In this document: one piece after another, positions 54,114 through 61,792 of the stretch
How positions within the stretch are numbered: position 1 is the stretch's first letter
Layout of the letters: each line of letters begins with the position of its first letter
Notes under the pieces: model-generated
Databases searched by the model: none
Told to the model about the DNA's origin: nothing
Seen by the model: the letters and a program-made list of their open reading frames with translations, nothing else
Program-made: the position numbers and the translations under genes
NCBI GenBank assembly: GCA_016699165.1
Contig: CP064963.1
Span: forward strand, 496,001-560,000
Length of the DNA: 64,000 nt
Source of the DNA: Candidatus Melainabacteria bacterium
GTDB lineage: Bacteria > Cyanobacteriota > Vampirovibrionia > Obscuribacterales > Obscuribacteraceae
Direction: 5' to 3'

Positions 54114-56956
54114 TAGTGCGATTGCGGTGGAGGTGGTGGCACTGGAGGTACGCGCGGCGACGGCACTGGAGGCAATCCAGGCGGTGCTGGCGGTATCTCA
54201 ACTGGTGGTATTGGCGGCACTATCAATAGTGGCGATGTAATCTGGAAGCGCACCGCTTCGTTGCGGCAAGCTTGCTGCGATTTGTCCAGATCTGTATCGG
54301 CTAATGTGCAATCAAGCATATTGCCTTCTTGGTCAGGATTTCTTACATCAGCTCCAGCCTGATTTCTGACATTGTTTTGTCCCATTACAGACCAAACAAT
54401 GACTAAGCGGTTATCGACTGGATCAGGCTCAGCATAAATATTGAGAGACTGATACTGAAGCTGGTCCTCGAGCAATGAGCTTATGCCAGTAACCTGTGAA
54501 AAATTACTCTTGGTCACAGGATCAAGTAGCTTGGCCCAGTTATTAAAGCCACCAGCTGATTCGATGTTTTGCTGAACAATCGGTTTAATTGGCACTGGCA
54601 CTTCATCGCCAATGCTGAGCAGAATTACTCCACCGCCATCACTCTTAGAAGCATCTCCTTGAGTAGTCAATTTGAAGTTTCTAGATTGACTGGTTGGAAT
54701 AACGCTGTCAGGACAATTAGGGATCGATACTCCGCTCAGGTTTTTAACGAAGAACGGAGAACCCAGCCAATCTTCATCTCCACCAGCTTTTTTATTTTGA
54801 GCGGTGGGTGAAGGACCTGATCCCATTATTTCTGCCATGGTCGCGGCTCTTCCTGGTGGGAAGAAGTCGTTGTTTCCGGCAATGTGATAATACAGATCTT
54901 CAATCTTATCTACACCAAGGGCGGTGACAGCAAGTAGGTTATTGATAATTGCATAACCCAGATTGATTGCGCGCACACCCGTTGCATATGCGGCTAAACC
55001 GCGATTATATTTGCGAGTGGGCTCCTGCATTTCAGCGACTTTGGCTCTACGTTTGGTTTCCCAATCGCTCCAGGTCTGCTGAAGCGAATAATACTCACTC
55101 ATATTGCCGCTATTGATTGCATCTTGCATCTGGTCGGAGATTTCATTTTGTTTGTCTACAATAACGTCGATTTCATTGACGATTTTCGCGATCTCATCCG
55201 CTTGTTCTTTTGCTACCTGACCGCCTGCAACAGCAGTGTCGCGACCAAGCTGCATCATTTTGATTAGATCTTCTCTAAAGTCGAGCAATTCAGAAATTGG
55301 ATTGCCGTCTGTAGTAGTTGGTCTGTCGTCTTTTCCTTTACCGTGAGCCATTGTGTAAGGTGGCGCCCAGGCAAGCTGCTGAGGAACAGTTGCTTGCATA
55401 CGAAAGACCATTGCTTGATCCATATAGATATTGCGAGTGAAATCGCTGAAGTTATCGAGTGAACGCGGATCGTTTCCGGCATTCATCGCTTTGTCACTAT
55501 CTGGAATCAGGGCAAAAATTCCTCCAAACACATTACAAGCCGGATTTGGCACATCAGCTGCATATGCAGCTGGCATCAGGTCAAATTTCTGACTTATAAC
55601 CTGATCTTTAATAAGCTCATTACCTCGCAATTTAGTATGCATTGCGTTGTATACAGCTTCTACGTTTGGTCTTAGACTCTCATTGCGCAGCCAGTCATAT
55701 ACAAAAAAGGCAAGAGCCACGCTTGGATTGTCGGCTTTTCTACCACCGACATCAGATCTGGCGATTGAACCAGCACCTGGAAATGGTCCGTTTTTAGCAG
55801 TGAAATAATGACCGTTGCCTTTCCATCCACTAGGTGGAGGAGTGGTGCCGGCACCAGCATCGGCTGGCAACATGGATGAATTCATCAAACTCAAAATAGT
55901 ATCGAATTTGACACCATTATCCTGTGCTGGAACGCCTTGAGGGAACTCCAGTCTGAATATCCCAGCAGTGGGTGTAATTCTTCTATTGCCAGCGCAGGCG
56001 CAAGCAATTTCTTTTTTGATTTCAGTCGGTTTTGATTCTAAGCTTTTGCCATCTCCAGCTGCAATTGCGCGAACTTTTTCTTTCACTGTTATGCGAACAG
56101 TGGTTGGAAACACAATAGCTGGACCAGTTACAACAGATTCAAAACTAGCTGGGGTGAAGCTTGCTCTATCTATCAATGCAACAGTTTCGCCTACTTGAGA
56201 GAAAACGAATTTAGCATCGCTTCCAGTTACAGGAACTGGAATATTCGACCTATAAAAGGTCTGCTCATTCATATTTTGTTTTACTTTTGCAGCGTTGGTT
56301 AAAAGATTTACTTCAGCACGCGAAAGTGGGCTGGGCACAGGAATATTTGTAACTCCGGCACTGTTTGTACGGCCAACTTCGATAGTAATATCGTTTGCTG
56401 TCACAGGCTCTACACTTGCAGGTCTTAGACCGCTTGAGTTATAAGCTTCAGCGGCAATTTGAGCAAGATTTACGGTCTTGCTCACGCCAGCGGCGTCTTC
56501 GTACTTAATAATGCCTGAGCCATTGGCTGAACACAAAAGATTGTTGAAACGTCTTGTGGCACTACCAAGCAGTTTGGTGTCGTCCTTAACTAGAAACTCC
56601 ATAGTGGTGTTGTTCAAGCGACGAGCAATAATCAGATCGAGACGGCATCGAGCCATCACTGTATTGATGCCATAAACCGGTCGCCCGGCAAGTCCCAGAT
56701 TGGAATAGTCATCGACTACCCCGACGCGCCCTAACCCGGGATCTGAGATAGTTACTTTACCAAGCTCTTTGGCTACAGCAAGTGCTGCTGCATCTACCGC
56801 CGTTTGTGCCTGCTTTTGATGCGAAGTCATTTGCATGAACACAACGAATATCAATCCGGCAAGTAGAATGACGCCAAGAAAAATAGCAATTGGAAGCACC
56901 ATGCTCCCCTGCTTTGACCTGAGCGTTAAAATAGCCGCTCTGCTCTTATTCTTCAT
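54113..56956 (-). CDS. Large TadG-like membrane-anchored protein with proline-rich end
   Basis: 947 residues from ATG 56956, which has AGGGG about 10 bases upstream; a frame from 57010 is longer. Near the N-terminus RSKQGSMVLPIAIFLGVILLAG and a following AVDAAALAVAKELG are the TadE/G-like pilin motif. The rest, mostly beta and loop, is outside the membrane, with several Cys. The C-terminus is PPxP-rich (about 30 residues, ending PPPPPQSH). Probably part of a Tad (Flp pilus-like) surface system with the divergent 57164-59071 genes. Confidence 0.78.
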   Translation of the reverse strand: MKNKSRAAILTLRSKQGSMVLPIAIFLGVILLAGLIFVVFMQMTSHQKQAQTAVDAAALAVAKELGKVTISDPGLGRVGVVDDYSNLGLAGRPVYGINTVMARCRLDLIIARRLNNTTMEFLVKDDTKLLGSATRRFNNLLCSANGSGIIKYEDAAGVSKTVNLAQIAAEAYNSSGLRPASVEPVTANDITIEVGRTNSAGVTNIPVPSPLSRAEVNLLTNAAKVKQNMNEQTFYRSNIPVPVTGSDAKFVFSQVGETVALIDRASFTPASFESVVTGPAIVFPTTVRITVKEKVRAIAAGDGKSLESKPTEIKKEIACACAGNRRITPTAGIFRLEFPQGVPAQDNGVKFDTILSLMNSSMLPADAGAGTTPPPSGWKGNGHYFTAKNGPFPGAGSIARSDVGGRKADNPSVALAFFVYDWLRNESLRPNVEAVYNAMHTKLRGNELIKDQVISQKFDLMPAAYAADVPNPACNVFGGIFALIPDSDKAMNAGNDPRSLDNFSDFTRNIYMDQAMVFRMQATVPQQLAWAPPYTMAHGKGKDDRPTTTDGNPISELLDFREDLIKMMQLGRDTAVAGGQVAKEQADEIAKIVNEIDVIVDKQNEISDQMQDAINSGNMSEYYSLQQTWSDWETKRRAKVAEMQEPTRKYNRGLAAYATGVRAINLGYAIINNLLAVTALGVDKIEDLYYHIAGNNDFFPPGRAATMAEIMGSGPSPTAQNKKAGGDEDWLGSPFFVKNLSGVSIPNCPDSVIPTSQSRNFKLTTQGDASKSDGGGVILLSIGDEVPVPIKPIVQQNIESAGGFNNWAKLLDPVTKSNFSQVTGISSLLEDQLQYQSLNIYAEPDPVDNRLVIVWSVMGQNNVRNQAGADVRNPDQEGNMLDCTLADTDLDKSQQACRNEAVRFQITSPLLIVPPIPPVEIPPAPPGLPPVPSPRVPPVPPPPPQSH

Positions 56957-57163
56957 AAGTGCTAACCCCTGATTTATGCTTAGTAATAAGGTCCCGGGAA
57001 GTGCCAGCAAGATTTACTGGACACGAACCTTAATGATGCTTAATAATAATTTATACCCAGTATAATTGTGAAGGTCTAAATCCAACAATTTTATTGGAAT
57101 AAGATTAATTGTCAGCAAGTATCCAATCATAAAGCAGATATACAAAGGAAAAAAAATCCGACA
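56957..57163. other. 207-bp non-coding interval between divergent Tad-like genes
   Basis: It should hold both promoters. TATAAT at 57061-57066 (plus strand) is a good -10, but no convincing -35 is 17 bp upstream. AAAGGA is 12-17 bp before the ATG at 57164. Confidence 0.35.
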
Positions 57164-57610
57164 ATGAGAAATTTTTCGCTCGTTCTATCCTGTCTCACTC
57201 TTGCTCTGCCCCTGTTTCAAGCGCCTTGCGCGTGGGCACAAGACAAACCGCTAAACACTCAAGAGTTAAAAAAATACGACTCCAAAACGGCAACCAAGTT
57301 CTGGAAACTGGGCAAGGATAGCGAGTTACGCGGACAAACCGAACAAGCAATTCAATATTTCGCTCAAGCTGGAATGCGTACCATACAAGGTGGAAAAACC
57401 AATCCCCAAGCCGTTAGTCTGGCTGACTCTCTGGTGGCAAAATTTCAAAGTCTGGAAGCTACTTCCTTTATGAAAGGCGATTCTAGAGTGGCAACACTTG
57501 CAAGCAAAGAAAAATTGAAAATGATCGAATTTGTCGACGGCAAAGAGAGCCAACGATATAAAGACTGTCTGAAAACTCAAGCACTCTACGAGCAAACCAA
57601 AAAGCCATGA
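57164..57610 (+). CDS. Secreted protein of unknown function
   Basis: 148 residues; signal peptide with cleavage near AWA-QD (residue 25). The mature part is helical, Lys/Gln-rich, with a TPR-like unit (LRGQTEQAIQYFAQAGMR). First of four genes joined by ATGA overlaps (57607, 58146, 58604). Confidence 0.7.
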   Translation: MRNFSLVLSCLTLALPLFQAPCAWAQDKPLNTQELKKYDSKTATKFWKLGKDSELRGQTEQAIQYFAQAGMRTIQGGKTNPQAVSLADSLVAKFQSLEATSFMKGDSRVATLASKEKLKMIEFVDGKESQRYKDCLKTQALYEQTKKP

Positions 57611-58149
57611 GCGGTTTTGTAGCCAATATCAAACAGAAACAGCTGACATGGATCCCGCAATCTCTCTTGTGCATGGGGCTGGGAGCATTCATTTCGCTTT
57701 GTCTTGTGAGTTATGGCTCAATCCTTTTTATATGGCAAACTACAGATCCTGGATGTGTTTGCTACAGCCAGCGAGTCTATATGTCTCGCGGACGTTTTGA
57801 AAACATGCGTGAAATGTTTGATACTACCTTTTATATTCTCGCTCCCGCATTGAGCTTTGCTTTCTTCAAGCTGATGCGCATAGCACCCAAAAATTTGCAC
57901 AAACCATTCTTAATTAGCTCGATCATTTCCATACTCGTTTTTCTGGTGTGCCGTGCCATCTGGAGCGAAAATATTCCAGCCCATTACTATCAGTTTATTT
58001 CGGTCGGTAAAATCATGGCGTATCATTTTGGCGAATTTGCTCGCATATTCGTACAGCCCATGTTTACCTGGTCCTTTCTTGGCTCTATCGGCGTATTTTT
58101 AAGCCTGTTTGTTTTTACATATTTTGCGTTCAGGAAACAAGCGACATGA
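57607..58149 (+). CDS. Membrane protein with four hydrophobic segments
   Basis: 180 residues. Segments at about 21-43, 72-92, 96-118 and 150-172. CVCYS in the first loop. No family recognised. ATGA overlap with the genes on both sides shows one operon with the TadE-like genes; it may be an accessory of that machinery. Confidence 0.68.
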   Translation: MSGFVANIKQKQLTWIPQSLLCMGLGAFISLCLVSYGSILFIWQTTDPGCVCYSQRVYMSRGRFENMREMFDTTFYILAPALSFAFFKLMRIAPKNLHKPFLISSIISILVFLVCRAIWSENIPAHYYQFISVGKIMAYHFGEFARIFVQPMFTWSFLGSIGVFLSLFVFTYFAFRKQAT

Positions 58150-58607
58150 GGCGCAAAGAAGAAGGCCAACATATTGCTGAATTTGGACCGGCGCTTCTCA
58201 TTGCTATTCCGCTCATTGCTATTATGTTGTCTTGCTTGAGTCTGGGAGCCGGAGTGGGAGCGCTAGCATTAGGATCTCAGCACGCCGCGCGTGAAGCCGC
58301 CGCAACCGGAACTTATACACTTGCCGAAACAAGAGTGAACGAAAATCTAGCGACACTTACAGGTCCAATTGGAAAGTTTGGTGGAATCCAAAATGGCAGG
58401 CTTATACTCACTGTAGAAGAATCCCCCACTGGTGATACCAATTTCATTCAGCACACAAGAGGCGGATCAATAGATCCGGCAAACAAAGTTTATCGCTACA
58501 AAGTACGCGGAGAATGTCAAATCAAGCCGATCTTTTGGTGGTTTACAGTTCCATGCGTATACGAATCAACAGGTATAGTCGAGCATCCCGAGGGTCTTGG
58601 CGTATGA
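58146..58607 (+). CDS. TadE/G-like pilin protein
   Basis: 153 residues. EEGQHIAEFGPALLIAIPLIAIMLSC is the TadE pattern: basic start, Glu a few residues into the hydrophobic segment (IAEFGPAL), then AAREAAATG. Two Cys near the end (C near 118 and 128). It would be inserted in the inner membrane and processed by the Tad system. No Tad ATPase or peptidase lies in the window. Confidence 0.75.
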   Translation: MRRKEEGQHIAEFGPALLIAIPLIAIMLSCLSLGAGVGALALGSQHAAREAAATGTYTLAETRVNENLATLTGPIGKFGGIQNGRLILTVEESPTGDTNFIQHTRGGSIDPANKVYRYKVRGECQIKPIFWWFTVPCVYESTGIVEHPEGLGV

Positions 58608-59071
58608 GAAAGAGAGCAGGGAGTGTTTCGGCAGAAATCATCGTGTGCTTCATTGCACTGTTTCCAATTTTCTTTTTGATTTTCGATTTGATAATAGTCT
58701 ATGCCGGTTATCAAACCAATCAAACATTCTCTCGCGATGCCGCCCGAGCAGCGTCTTTGCTATTACCTCCAAAGCAAGGCAAACAAACTGATGGTCCCTT
58801 GTTTTTGCGCGCTTCTCAAATTTGTGCCAACGGACGAAACATGGTGAAAGGCTATTTAAGCGGACCTTTCTTAGAAAATATCGAAGTGATGAATTTCACG
58901 CCACCAGGTCCTTTTGGTGGCACATATAGTGGCACTGTAACAGTGCGCACAACTTTGCAAGTAAAAGTCCCTGCCGCCATTCCTGGACTCATTCCTGAAA
59001 TGGTCACGGTCAAAGGCGTAAGCACATTTCCTCTAACTGGAGTGGTGCAGTCGTCAGTAATAGTGCACTAA
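58604..59071 (+). CDS. TadE/G-like pilin protein
   Basis: 155 residues from ATG 58604, overlapping the previous stop as ATGA; a longer frame from 58514 is inside the previous gene. RKRAGSVSAEIIVCFIALFPIFFLIFDLI with Glu at the start of the hydrophobic stretch is TadE-like, followed by FSRDAARAASLL. It is last in the operon and converges with the peroxidase gene (2 bp). Confidence 0.78.
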   Translation: MRKRAGSVSAEIIVCFIALFPIFFLIFDLIIVYAGYQTNQTFSRDAARAASLLLPPKQGKQTDGPLFLRASQICANGRNMVKGYLSGPFLENIEVMNFTPPGPFGGTYSGTVTVRTTLQVKVPAAIPGLIPEMVTVKGVSTFPLTGVVQSSVIVH

Positions 59072-59073
59072 AA

Positions 59074-59646
59074 TTAGTCTCGACCAACGCCTAAACCATC
59101 TGCCACTCTATTTATATAGTTAAACCAGGAAGCAATCAGATTGATTTGCAATATAGCAAGGTCTTCAAATCCGGCATTGCGCAATGCATCGATGTCCATA
59201 CTCGTTATTTGAGCCGGCTTTACAGTAATTTTCTCAACATACTCAAGCATCGCTTTCTCACTTGAAGAAATGTCGGCGGTGCGAAAGTCTTTCTTAATCG
59301 CTTCAGATAGTGCCTCATCCAGAGTCACGCGACGCAGGAACTCTGCGTGAGACGTTATTCAGTAAAAACAATCGTTTATAGATGAAACAGTGGCTGCAAT
59401 CATTTCGTGCTGCCGGCGAGAAAGTGGAAGCTCTGGATTCATCAAAGCGCCGAAAGTAGAAAAAGCATGCTTCAGCACATCAGGCATTAAGCTGTGTGAG
59501 CGGACGATTGCTGCCGCCTCACCTTCCTTTTCGACCAGTTCGGGCACAGGCGTTGCATACTCCATAGGATATAGTCTGCGCGAGAACTCCATTGCTTCAA
59601 GCAATTTAGGATCGTCTTCGGGTCGAATTGTTTTTATCCAGGTCAT
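59074..59646 (-). CDS. CMD/AhpD-like peroxidase with in-frame TGA: candidate selenoprotein (CxxU)
   Basis: 190 residues if TGA is read, from ATG 59646, with TTGGAGG 5 bases upstream. The frame runs to TGA at 59361-59359 and then continues with no shift to 59074. Around it the protein reads SSINDCFY-U-ITSHAEFLRR: exactly the CxxC-x3-H motif of the AhpD/carboxymuconolactone decarboxylase fold in peroxidase-related enzymes, with C93, U96 and H100. U96 takes the place of the peroxidatic Cys (C133 of M. tuberculosis AhpD), followed after the usual spacing by His (H137). Downstream sequence (EKAMLEYVEKIT; NLIASWFNYINRVADGLGV) is well conserved. A hairpin with SECIS features follows. The alternative is a nonsense mutation. 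Confidence 0.75.
59332..59348 (-). other. SECIS-like hairpin downstream of the TGA
   Basis: On the minus strand, 16 bases after the TGA, ACGCAG (59348-59343) pairs perfectly with CTGCGT (59337-59332) around the loop AGTTC (59342-59338). Bacterial SECIS elements have a stem of at least 4 bp, a short loop starting 16-37 bases after the UGA, and a G among the first two loop bases; here G is second. An alternative pairing TCACGC/GCGTGA overlaps it. Confidence 0.6.
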
Positions 59647-59690
59647 ATGAGCCTCCAAGGCAATGACACTAATAATAGTAAATTGGGGGG

Positions 59691-59719
59691 TTGACACATT
59701 AGACTGACCGGTCTATTCT
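59691..59719 (+). promoter_or_regulatory. Strong promoter with TetR operator in the spacer
   Basis: -35 TTGACA (59691-59696), 17-bp spacer, -10 TATTCT (59714-59719). The spacer holds the palindrome GACCGGTC; the sequence GACCGGTCTATT recurs at 60638-60649. It drives the small reading frame and TetR gene. The peroxidase start (minus) is 45 bp to the left, so the same operator could block its divergent promoter. Confidence 0.75.
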
Positions 59720-59749
59720 AGTAATAGAAAAGGAGCACAACCATGTGCC

Positions 59750-59923
59750 GTGATACCACCAGTAATGCATCAGTATGAAAAGCAGCAAAATCAATTTCAG
59801 ACAGGACTACAACAAGGCGAAATGGTCCTGGCCAATCCACAAGACTCACTCAAAAATGGCACCCTGGTTGCAACTTCAGAACTCAAAAATTTGACAAAAC
59901 ACGATCTCTGGTCCAGTCTATAA
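59750..59923 (+). CDS. Possible small protein ahead of TetR
   Basis: 57 residues from GTG 59750, or 52 from ATG 59765: MHQYEKQQNQFQTG, then LQQGEMVLANPQDSLKNG, ending WSSL. Composition is protein-like and the stop is 16 bp before the TetR ATG. The best ribosome-binding site, AAAGGAG (59728-59734), is placed for another ATG at 59743, which encodes only 11 residues (MCRDTTSNASV) in the next frame. The two may be joined by a frameshift, or the short one may be a leader. Confidence 0.4.
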   Translation: MIPPVMHQYEKQQNQFQTGLQQGEMVLANPQDSLKNGTLVATSELKNLTKHDLWSSL

Positions 59924-59939
59924 TTAGGAAGATAAAAGT

Positions 59940-60560
59940 ATGGAGCTTACAAAAGAACTTATGGCAAGCAAAACAGCAGCCAAACAAGACACCCGGATCG
60001 CTTTACTTGAAGTCGGCATGGACATCATGTTGGAAAAAGGCTATTCCAATACCGGCATTCAAGAAATCCTCAGTGCGCTTCAAGTCCCGAAAGGCTCTTT
60101 CTATCACTATTTCGACAGCAAAGAAAATTATGCCGTTGAAATCATCCGTCACTTCGACGACTGCTACACGACAATGCTCAAAACTATTGTCTCTAACCCA
60201 GAGATGACTCCCCTCAAGCGTTTGCGGACTTATGCCAATGAGTCACGCAATAAATTGAACGACCAGGCTTGTCGCAAAGGTTGTCTAATCGGTAACTTGA
60301 GCCAGGAAATGTCCGACCAGAGCGAAGTGCTCAGAACCGAGCTTTCAATTGTTTTAGCCAAACGTCTTGAACTCTTTGCTGCGTGCATCGAAGAAGGACA
60401 AAAGCTAGGCGAAATCAAGTCGCAACACTCAGCCGCCGAGCTTGCCGACCTCTTTATGAGCGCCTTGTCCGGAGCGGTGATGATGGCGAAAACCCTTAAG
60501 CGCATTGAACCTCTGGACAATTTCATCAACATAATGATTGATGATTTGATTAAAGCCTAA
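59940..60560 (+). CDS. TetR-family transcriptional repressor
   Basis: 206 residues; AGGAAG 8 bases before the ATG. The helix-turn-helix is at about 20-62 (EVGMDIMLEKGYSNTGIQEILSALQVPKGSFYHYFDSKENY). CRKGCLIGNLSQEM in the ligand domain has two Cys and is typical of the AcuR/YxaF-like group, which often senses electrophiles or similar. Operator copies precede its own transcript (59691-59719) and the LRV gene (60634-60651), so it probably controls both and perhaps the divergent peroxidase. Confidence 0.9.
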   Translation: MELTKELMASKTAAKQDTRIALLEVGMDIMLEKGYSNTGIQEILSALQVPKGSFYHYFDSKENYAVEIIRHFDDCYTTMLKTIVSNPEMTPLKRLRTYANESRNKLNDQACRKGCLIGNLSQEMSDQSEVLRTELSIVLAKRLELFAACIEEGQKLGEIKSQHSAAELADLFMSALSGAVMMAKTLKRIEPLDNFINIMIDDLIKA

Positions 60561-60633
60561 AAATTTCAAATTTCAAATATTGTTCTAACCCGGAGTAAAA
60601 CAGCTCCGTTCGTCCTACCTGCACACTCAAAAC

Positions 60634-60651
60634 TAACCGACCGGTCTATTA
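60634..60651 (+). promoter_or_regulatory. TetR operator ahead of the LRV-repeat gene
   Basis: TAACCGACCGGTCTATTA shares GACCGGTCTATT exactly with the operator at 59706-59717. It ends 16 bp before the ATG at 60667. A good -35 is not seen. Confidence 0.65.
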
Positions 60652-60666
60652 AAAGGAGAATACGCC

Positions 60667-61092
60667 ATGAACTTGTTAAACGAACGCCAGCAAAAATATT
60701 TGAGGGCTGGAAATTACAAGACCGCCCCCGGCGAACTACGCAGACTTTCTCACTCTCAAGAAGTCTACTTGCGCTCTCGTGTTGCCGAAAACCCAAACAC
60801 TCCGCTTGGAACGCTTTTTGAGCTATCAGCCGATGAAAGCTTCGAAGTGAGAGTAGCTCTAACCTACAACCACAATCTGCCACTCATGTTGCAGTCAGCC
60901 CTTGCTAACGACTCTAATCCAGATGTTCGCTATGCCATGGCAGAGAATTTCAATCTTCCTTGCGAAATACTTGCGCTTCTTGCAGAAGATGAAAATCCCT
61001 ATGTTGTGCAAAGAGCTAAATTATCGATGGCGATGGCATCTTGCGCGCTCAAAGTTCAAGACACAAAGCATCAAGAAATTCTTGCAGCCTAG
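60667..61092 (+). CDS. LRV/HEAT-like repeat protein
   Basis: 141 residues; AAAAGGAGA 8 bases before the ATG. Three to four repeats of about 24 residues with the pattern (V)RxxVAENPNTPxxxLxxLxxDExxxV, as in leucine-rich variant (LRV) proteins: SRVAENPNTPLGTLFELS, RVALTYNHNLPLMLQSAL, RYAMAENFNLPCEILALLAEDENPYV. Likely a protein-binding module. Probably regulated by the preceding TetR through its upstream operator. Confidence 0.75.
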   Translation: MNLLNERQQKYLRAGNYKTAPGELRRLSHSQEVYLRSRVAENPNTPLGTLFELSADESFEVRVALTYNHNLPLMLQSALANDSNPDVRYAMAENFNLPCEILALLAEDENPYVVQRAKLSMAMASCALKVQDTKHQEILAA

Positions 61093-61126
61093 TTTTTTCC
61101 CGCTATCCTCATAATCACAGATAGGA

Positions 61127-61153
61127 GAGAATCTTAGTACAGCTAAGATTCTC
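61127..61153. terminator. Perfect hairpin after the LRV gene
   Basis: GAGAATCTTAG (61127-61137), loop TACAG, CTAAGATTCTC (61143-61153). No U-tract follows, so termination would be weak; it may protect the 3' end of the mRNA. Confidence 0.5.
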
Positions 61154-61165
61154 CTGTGACTTTAA

Positions 61166-61384
61166 ATGGGCAATTTTTACTCGAAACTAATTGCAGCTGC
61201 TGCGATCTTTTTTGCAAGTTCGCCAGATGCGCTTGCTTATACTGACACGCCATCAGAGGCGATTAATTCAAATAAATTCAAAACTCTGTCTAGGTCAACA
61301 TTTCCAGTCACCGCATACGGTGCTAGATGCCTTCAAAATTTTTATCTTGCGTCTCCTTTCCTGGAAAGCCGAAAAACTGCTTAA
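61166..61384 (+). CDS. Doubtful small secreted protein
   Basis: 72 residues. The first 25 look like a signal peptide (KLIAAAAIFFASSPDALA-YT). The rest is short and may be the start of a decayed gene, since another frame continues downstream. No ribosome-binding site is seen. Confidence 0.3.
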   Translation: MGNFYSKLIAAAAIFFASSPDALAYTDTPSEAINSNKFKTLSRSTFPVTAYGARCLQNFYLASPFLESRKTA

Positions 61385-61552
61385 AATCCAGCTTCGACAC
61401 TGCGCAACTTAAGCTGGTAACTAAGGAAGACTAGTATTTCATCCGTCAAAGCGTATAGGTTCCCGCTCTGTTTGATAGCGTTGCGTAAAAATTTTGGGTG
61501 AAATTTTGACTAACAATTGACACTCTTCGCGCATAAACATAACCTTGATGAA

Positions 61553-61792
61553 ATGACTAACAGAAAACTGGCCTTGCTATCTTTTGGAATCCCATTTTTC
61601 CTGGGTGGCGGATTCATTGGTGTGGGCGTTTTAGCCGATCAGCTTCAGCATCCGGACAATCCGTTGTTAGACATAATCATGTATTCAGTCTGGAGCGTCA
61701 TCACTAGTGGAACACAGCTTGGTTTGTTATCTCTAGCTATAGTATTTTTGTTTGTTGGAGCATTCAGACTGTTGAAAAAGTTAAAGAAATAA
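61553..61792 (+). CDS. Small membrane protein with two hydrophobic segments
   Basis: 79 residues from ATG 61553. Segments at about 6-26 and 45-72, then a basic LLKKLKK end. Function unknown. Converges with and overlaps the next gene by 12 bp. Confidence 0.55.
   Translation: MTNRKLALLSFGIPFFLGGGFIGVGVLADQLQHPDNPLLDIIMYSVWSVITSGTQLGLLSLAIVFLFVGAFRLLKKLKK

Larger units (their letters stand above)
61093..61552. other. 460-bp interval with one doubtful small gene
   Basis: It holds a perfect 11-bp hairpin (61127-61137 with 61143-61153, loop TACAG) without a U-run, and a frame from 61166 described separately. TTGACA at 61517-61522 is followed 17 bp later by the weak TAACCT, too close to ATG 61553 to be its promoter. 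Nothing else recognised. Confidence 0.4.

Noticed and set aside
59074..59646. TGA recoded to Trp or Gly in the whole genome as explanation for the in-frame TGA
   Set aside because: Several genes in the window end in TGA in normal positions with overlapping downstream starts.
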